From NCBI RefSeq assembly GCF_016907385.1, contig NZ_JAFBBU010000001.1, forward strand, positions 806,001 to 870,000: a stretch of DNA of 64,000 bases. Direction: 5' to 3'. The notes under the pieces are model-generated. The model ran no database searches. It worked only from the letters and a program-made list of their open reading frames with translations, and was not told where the DNA came from. How positions within the stretch are numbered: the first letter of the stretch is position 1; every line of letters starts with the position of its first letter. Below, one piece after another: positions 59,569-64,000 of this stretch. The translations under genes and the position numbers were made by a program. Source of the DNA: Subtercola frigoramans (GTDB lineage Bacteria > Actinomycetota > Actinomycetes > Actinomycetales > Microbacteriaceae).

Positions 59569-60510
59569 TCAGTCGAGTTGGAGCCGAGCGGCCAAGAACG
59601 TCACTGCCGTCTCCGCCTGAGGCCGTGGGTCGGTTCCCGCGAAGACATGATCGGCTCCGGGAACGGTCACCAAGGTGACATCCGCTCCCGCGGCAGCCAG
59701 GAGGTCGTTCAGTCGTATGCTCTGGCCGACAGGCACCAGCCTGTCGGCGTCGCCGTGTATGAGGAGAAAAGGTGGAGCGCCCGCTCCGACATGGCTCACC
59801 GGGGAGAGGATGCGTCGGGCTTCCTCCGGTGAGTAGGGCGAGTGCTCGATCAGCACGTCGACCGGTTCGGGGGGCAGCGGTACCCCTGAAGTGGTGAGCA
59901 TCTGGCGTACGTGCTCAGGCAGGGCGCTGATCATCGGAGGGAGCGATTCGACATCGGTCACAGGGTAGAAGCAGACCGCCGCCGAGACCCGGCTCGAGCC
60001 CTCTGCGACTCCTACAGAGCCTTCCAGAATGGGGTCGTCGACGAGCGCTACGAGAGCGGCGAGGTGGCCACCGGCCGATTCGCCCCAGACCGCGATTCTG
60101 TCCGGGTCGATGCCGAGCTCGGTGGCGAACGCCCGAAGGTAGCGGATCGCCGCTTTGGCATCGTGGAGCTGGGCGGGGAACGCGGCCTCGCGGGAGTGCC
60201 GGTAGTCGATCGTCGCGATCGCCAAACCCGCATCGAGTGCGGACTGAATGATGAGGTTCGGCGGCCACTCCGGGGGTAGAAGATCGCGCACACCGAAGAG
60301 CCACGCTCCACCGTGCATCCACACGACTAGGGGAACCGGGCCCTCCGGTGTAGCGGGCAGGTGCACATCGAGATGGAGGTGCCGGTAGCCCTCGATTACC
60401 GCGTAGGTCAGGCCGGTGAACGATCGAGCGCGATCGGGAAGAACAGCTCGTTCCGCCGGAGTGAAGAAAGCGGGAATCGAGTTGGTCACGGGTGGGTGCG
60501 CGTCTGTCAT
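59569..60510 (-). CDS. Alpha/beta hydrolase, HSL/BD-FAE-like esterase
   Basis: A 313-aa esterase: oxyanion motif WMHGGAWLFG, nucleophile elbow WGESAGGHLAAL, acid loop HGDADRLVP and His in VPGADHVFAG. This pattern (HGGAW, GESAGGH) is typical of acetyl-/feruloyl-ester hydrolases that strip substituents from plant polysaccharides, as well as of general HSL esterases. It is co-transcribed with, and overlaps by 4 bp, the GH3 glycosidase gene, in keeping with glycan or glycoside breakdown. No signal peptide, so it acts on imported molecules. Confidence 0.9.
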   Translation of the reverse strand: MTDAHPPVTNSIPAFFTPAERAVLPDRARSFTGLTYAVIEGYRHLHLDVHLPATPEGPVPLVVWMHGGAWLFGVRDLLPPEWPPNLIIQSALDAGLAIATIDYRHSREAAFPAQLHDAKAAIRYLRAFATELGIDPDRIAVWGESAGGHLAALVALVDDPILEGSVGVAEGSSRVSAAVCFYPVTDVESLPPMISALPEHVRQMLTTSGVPLPPEPVDVLIEHSPYSPEEARRILSPVSHVGAGAPPFLLIHGDADRLVPVGQSIRLNDLLAAAGADVTLVTVPGADHVFAGTDPRPQAETAVTFLAARLQLD

Positions 60511-62291
60511 GGAATCTCCAAGTCGGCTCTGGATGTGAACGGTGTGGTGGTGAGGCGGATGCCGCTTCCTGCGGTGAAGAGCGGGTGAAGGGAGTCGGAT
60601 GCGACATCCGGCCTGCTATCAATGACGGCCTGCATCGTGCGAGGCAGGTCGAACGGCAGTACCCCTCTGGGTATCTCGACACCGCGCAAGGCGGCAAGCA
60701 CCGATTCATCGGATGCTCCGTAGTCGACGACCAAGGCGGTGACGACGTCGGCGACTGGGGTCAGGACGGCAGGTCTGGCGAGGTGCACCACCAACACCAC
60801 GGGCAGTCGTGCGCAAAGGTCGACGATGCTTTCGATCAGCGAATCTGGCAGATCGAGCGATCCCTGTTGCATGCCGTTCTCGAGAAAATAATGATCGCGC
60901 GGGTCGAAAGGAGACGCGATCCGCATGACGGCCACGTCGGCGTCGACCTCGGCAACCGAGTGCAGCCTCGCGGCGTCGCCGAATCCAACCAGGTGAGCGC
61001 GCGCCGCGGAAGGGAGCGGGAGGATGGGGACCCCGTCGACGTCTCCGACGATGAGCACGGTCATTGCTCTCGACTGGGTTCTACGCCCCAGATCGATCTG
61101 CTCGCGTGTGGCTATCGGGCCGTCGAGCGGCTCCGCGCCAGGGGCGTCCAACAGCCCGAGGTCGCGCTGCAGAGCGACGAGTCGCCGGGCGGATACGGCT
61201 ATTCGGGCGGCGTCGACGCGGCCCGAATCGACGAGCCGATAGAGTCGTGCGGTGTCGCTCTCGCCGCCGAGCTGATCGATTCCGGCGTGCAAGAGCCTCT
61301 CGAGCCGCCGGTCCTCCTCAAGGTGCTCCACACCCCAGGCCCGCGCAGGGAAAGGCTTGCCGAAGACCTGCTGGTCGGAGATGAGCCCGAAGTCGCTGAG
61401 AACAACGCCCTCGAAGCCGAGTTCTTCACGGAGAAGTTCCGTGATGATGCGTCGGTTGAAGGCGAACCCGACTTCCTCTACCGGTCGGCCATCGAGCTCG
61501 AGCCCTACGGGCATCCCGTAGTAGGGCATGATCACGGCGCTCCCGGCATCGATGGCCGAGCGGAACGGGGCCAGGTGGTCGGCGAACCGCCCACCTGGGT
61601 AGATCTGTTCGCGGCCGTAAGGGAAGTGCGGGTCTTCGCCGTCGAGTTGTGGCCCACCGCCTGGAAAATGCTTGGTTGTGGCAGCGACCGCGCGCGCTCC
61701 CAGCCGGGTACCTTGAAGTCCTTCGATGTAGGCCGCCGCCAACTCGGACGAAAGGGTGTGGTCGACCGCGAAGCTCTGCGCCTGGCGCGCCCACCGGGGC
61801 TCGGTGGGCAGGTCGACCTGGGGGTGCAGGGCCAGACGCAGACCCATCGCGAGGTAGTCGGTGCGTACGATATCGGCGAACTCGCGCACGGCCGCCGCAT
61901 CGCGGAGCGCCCCGAACCCGATGGGCTCCGGCCACTGTGACAGTCCCTGCGCGGAGTGCGTCGCGGCGTCGTTCTGCACGAAGCCGTGTCGTGGATCGCT
62001 GGAGAACACGGCGGGTAGTCGTGAGCCGACAGAGATGGCATACTCCTGCATCATCGTTGTGGCTTCGCGGATGTGGCGCGGAGTGGCGGGGCCGCCGATG
62101 CAGAAGAACCGGATACCGGACTCGCCGATGAGCTCCCGAGCGGATGGGCCGCCCCACGGTGGCCTCGTGTCGAGATCGAAGCCGTCTCCTACCAGGATCA
62201 TCGGCTGGTACAGAAGCCCGATCTGCTGCTCGATGGAGAGGGCGGCGACGCGCTCGTCCACCGTCTGCGCGCCGGGAAATGTCGAACTCAT
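60507..62291 (-). CDS. Glycoside hydrolase family 3
   Basis: A 594-aa GH3 enzyme (beta-glucosidase/xylosidase-type). KHFPGGGPQ is the conserved substrate-binding motif, GFEGVVLSDFGLI carries the nucleophile Asp, and the C-terminal alpha/beta domain (residues about 390-560) supplies the second part of the site. There is no signal peptide, so it is cytoplasmic. It overlaps the TetR gene and the esterase gene by 4 bp each. With the esterase and the divergent MFS transporter it forms an import-and-hydrolyse unit for an acylated glycoside. Confidence 0.93.
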   Translation of the reverse strand: MSSTFPGAQTVDERVAALSIEQQIGLLYQPMILVGDGFDLDTRPPWGGPSARELIGESGIRFFCIGGPATPRHIREATTMMQEYAISVGSRLPAVFSSDPRHGFVQNDAATHSAQGLSQWPEPIGFGALRDAAAVREFADIVRTDYLAMGLRLALHPQVDLPTEPRWARQAQSFAVDHTLSSELAAAYIEGLQGTRLGARAVAATTKHFPGGGPQLDGEDPHFPYGREQIYPGGRFADHLAPFRSAIDAGSAVIMPYYGMPVGLELDGRPVEEVGFAFNRRIITELLREELGFEGVVLSDFGLISDQQVFGKPFPARAWGVEHLEEDRRLERLLHAGIDQLGGESDTARLYRLVDSGRVDAARIAVSARRLVALQRDLGLLDAPGAEPLDGPIATREQIDLGRRTQSRAMTVLIVGDVDGVPILPLPSAARAHLVGFGDAARLHSVAEVDADVAVMRIASPFDPRDHYFLENGMQQGSLDLPDSLIESIVDLCARLPVVLVVHLARPAVLTPVADVVTALVVDYGASDESVLAALRGVEIPRGVLPFDLPRTMQAVIDSRPDVASDSLHPLFTAGSGIRLTTTPFTSRADLEIP

Positions 62292-62938
62292 CGAGCCTCA
62301 CCCATTGCTGGCGCCTGTTCCGGTTCTCGCATCCTGCAGGGGAGCAGGCCGTGGGCGGTGAGCATTACGTCGAAGGCGCCAGTCATCGAGAACTGCGGTC
62401 GCATGAGCCACTGCAGCTGAAGGCCGTCCATCGTGGCGAGCACGAGGGCGGCCACATCTCGGTTCGAGGCTCCATCTGGCGCATGGAAGTTCTCCCGGTC
62501 GAGCCCTTCCGCGATGAAACCAGTGAGACGCAGGTATCGCTCCGTGAAGAAGTCATGAGCGGGATGATCGGGCGACACAGCTTCGGCGGCGAGCGTGGTG
62601 AACAACCGCATGAGCCCCGGGCGGGACGCGTTGTCGGCCACAATGGCCCGCAGGCTGCCTGCGGTGTCGTGCGACTCGAAGTAGCGTGCAGCTGCCGTGC
62701 GGCTGTGCTCATCACGATCCGCCAATACAGCGACCAACAGCTGCTCCTTCGAGCCGAAATGGTGCAGGATCGCCCCGGGCGTCACCTCCAACGATCTCGC
62801 GACGTCGCGAAGTGATCCGCCCCGATAGCCCTCGCGGGCGAACACTTCGGTCGCCGCTCGGATGATTTCTTGACGGCGTGCCCGACCGGCGCGATACGGG
62901 CCCCTGGTTGCGGAGACACCGTCGACGTGCTCGGTCAT
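62288..62938 (-). CDS. TetR-family regulator
   Basis: A 216-aa regulator. HTH: RRQEIIRAATEVFAREGYRG, then SLRDVARSLEVTPGAILHHF. The ATG at 62938 is supported by AAAGGAG at 5 bp; the longer frame to 63004 runs into the promoter. It is the first gene of the leftward GH3 operon and divergent from the MFS gene. A candidate operator lies in the shared region. Confidence 0.92.
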   Translation of the reverse strand: MTEHVDGVSATRGPYRAGRARRQEIIRAATEVFAREGYRGGSLRDVARSLEVTPGAILHHFGSKEQLLVAVLADRDEHSRTAAARYFESHDTAGSLRAIVADNASRPGLMRLFTTLAAEAVSPDHPAHDFFTERYLRLTGFIAEGLDRENFHAPDGASNRDVAALVLATMDGLQLQWLMRPQFSMTGAFDVMLTAHGLLPCRMREPEQAPAMGEAR

Positions 62939-62995
62939 TCTGCTCCTTTGCGTGAGGACTCTGATGCGCCGGTCCGGCCGACGCGTCCCACGTGC

Positions 62996-63065
62996 TTGTA
63001 GCACCGTGTGAAAAGCACTATAGTCCTAAATCATCCGAACGCTGAACATTCGATCAGTGTTCAAC
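62996..63065 (+). promoter_or_regulatory. Promoter of the MFS gene with candidate TetR operator
   Basis: TTGTAG (62996-63001) and TATAGT (63019-63024) are spaced by 17 bp, a close sigma-70-like match. Downstream is an imperfect palindrome at 63041-63065 whose inner arms TGAACA (63043-63048) and TGTTCA (63058-63063) are perfect. AACGCTGAA occurs on each side as a direct repeat. A TetR dimer bound there would block transcription just after initiation. Confidence 0.6.
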
Positions 63066-63084
63066 GCTGAAACGAAGGAGTTTC

Positions 63085-64000
63085 ATGACCACCGCAGATC
63101 CCGGCCTAGAGCCAGTCGCCATTCCCGCTGTCGAGGGACTTCCGAAGGACAACAGAACGATTTTCTCGGCGCTTCTCGTTCTATCGCAGTTCTTCGTGTT
63201 GTTCTCGGTCCTGACCCCGGTCGTGGTCGCGCTCTCGATCAAGCTCACGACGATCGTGCCCCCCGAGGAGGTCGCGGGCGTCCAGGGACTGGTCGGCGGA
63301 CTCACGGCCTTGTGCTCGATCGTCGCCACGCCCATCGTCGGCAACCTGTCCGATCGCACTCGATCTCGTTTCGGTCGTCGTCGGCCTTGGCTGATCGGTG
63401 GTGTGCTGCTCGGAACCGCAGCTCTCCTGTTGGTGGGCATGGCCGAAACCGTGCTGTTCGTTCTGGTGGGCTCGATCCTGGCCGGCGTCGGGTTCAACGC
63501 TACCGCCGCGGCCATCGGGGGTCTCTACGCCGACCGAGTGCCGACCAAATGGCACGGCAGGGTGGGCGCACTCATCGGCGTGGCCACGAACTTCGCAGCA
63601 ATCGCCGGAGCAGCGATTGCGACCGCTCTGGCGCCGAATATCGTCTTGATCTTTGTGATCCCAGGCGTTCTGGCCATCATCGTCGTCTCGATCCTCGCTG
63701 CGGTAATCAAAGACTCCAAAGATGACGTGCAGGGCGTCGATCGCTTCTCGGTCAGCCAGATGTTCAAGAGCTTCACGTGGCCCGTGCGGCAGAGCCACGA
63801 TTTCACAGTGAACCTGGTGAGTCGCTTCCTGATATGGATGGGCTATACCGCGATCATCGCGTTCCAGGCACTCCTGTTCATCCAGCACTTTGGGATCGCT
63901 CCTGCCAACGTGGCCGTCTACCTTCTCGCGGCGACCGGTCTGTCCGGCATCGCAACGCTCATTGGTTCGGTCGGCGGCGGGTGGATAACCGACAAGACAG
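63085..64000 (+). CDS. MFS transporter, 5' part
   Basis: The first 305 codons of a major facilitator. The ATG is preceded by GAAGGAG. A cytosolic N-terminus of 35 residues is followed by TM1 (FSALLVLSQFFVLFSVL). The TM2-TM3 loop motif A is GNLSDRTRSRFGRRR. At least eight helices are visible before the window ends inside the gene. The position, divergent from the GH3/esterase operon under a TetR operator, suggests uptake of the glycoside those enzymes degrade. Confidence 0.9.
   Translation, partial: MTTADPGLEPVAIPAVEGLPKDNRTIFSALLVLSQFFVLFSVLTPVVVALSIKLTTIVPPEEVAGVQGLVGGLTALCSIVATPIVGNLSDRTRSRFGRRRPWLIGGVLLGTAALLLVGMAETVLFVLVGSILAGVGFNATAAAIGGLYADRVPTKWHGRVGALIGVATNFAAIAGAAIATALAPNIVLIFVIPGVLAIIVVSILAAVIKDSKDDVQGVDRFSVSQMFKSFTWPVRQSHDFTVNLVSRFLIWMGYTAIIAFQALLFIQHFGIAPANVAVYLLAATGLSGIATLIGSVGGGWITDKT

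Overview
The window is GC-rich chromosomal DNA from an actinobacterium, most likely a member of the Microbacteriaceae. This rests on codon usage, ClpC and RadA of actinobacterial type, a GGTTGAGTAGC-type extragenic repeat familiar from that family, and many 4-bp ATGA/GTGA gene overlaps. The genus cannot be fixed from the sequence alone.

Layout. 1-17.7 kb is mostly conserved chromosome: the 3' part of clpC, an ArgA-type acetyltransferase and a Nudix hydrolase. Next comes a tightly overlapping five-gene leftward operon (PaaK-like adenylating enzyme, monooxygenase-like protein, GNAT-like protein, Acg/nitroreductase-like protein, HSL-type hydrolase) whose pathway I cannot assign. It is divergent from ptsI. 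A membrane-anchored protein, a type-B carboxylesterase carrying an inserted repeat, radA, an oxygenase-like protein, a PIG-L deacetylase and an aldo/keto reductase follow. tRNA-Ser(CGA) closes this part.

17.66-26.67 kb is a genomic island in the tRNA-Ser 3' end, bounded by a 25-bp duplication. It holds a leftward XRE/ImmA-IrrE/PIN cassette, a divergent 1449-aa protein (PD-(D/E)xK-like N-terminus, STAND-type NTPase, helical repeats; a probable antiphage effector) and an intact IS21-family element. It has no integrase of its own. A decayed integrase tail and an IS1380 remnant lie just outside the right att copy, suggesting accretion of islands.

27.8-34 kb encodes a DUF347-type membrane protein, a two-component system, a MacB/FtsX-type ABC transporter and a divergent lysozyme-like lipoprotein. 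34.7-44.1 kb is a complete nitrogen-salvage operon: APC permease, two DUF1989 proteins, a urea/guanidine carboxylase, allophanate hydrolase and a TetR regulator. The gene set fits guanidine assimilation better than urea use.

44.5-49.8 kb is a mobile-element graveyard: a second IS21 copy sits inside an IS256-family transposase gene, which abuts a Tn3 transposase tail. An AbiE-like toxin-antitoxin pair follows, then a 5'-truncated glycoside hydrolase. 51.5-64 kb is carbohydrate catabolism. A LacI-controlled unit has an ABC sugar transporter, a ThuA-domain protein and two Gfo/Idh/MocA oxidoreductases. A TetR-controlled unit has a GH3 glycosidase and an alpha/beta hydrolase divergent from an MFS transporter that runs off the window.
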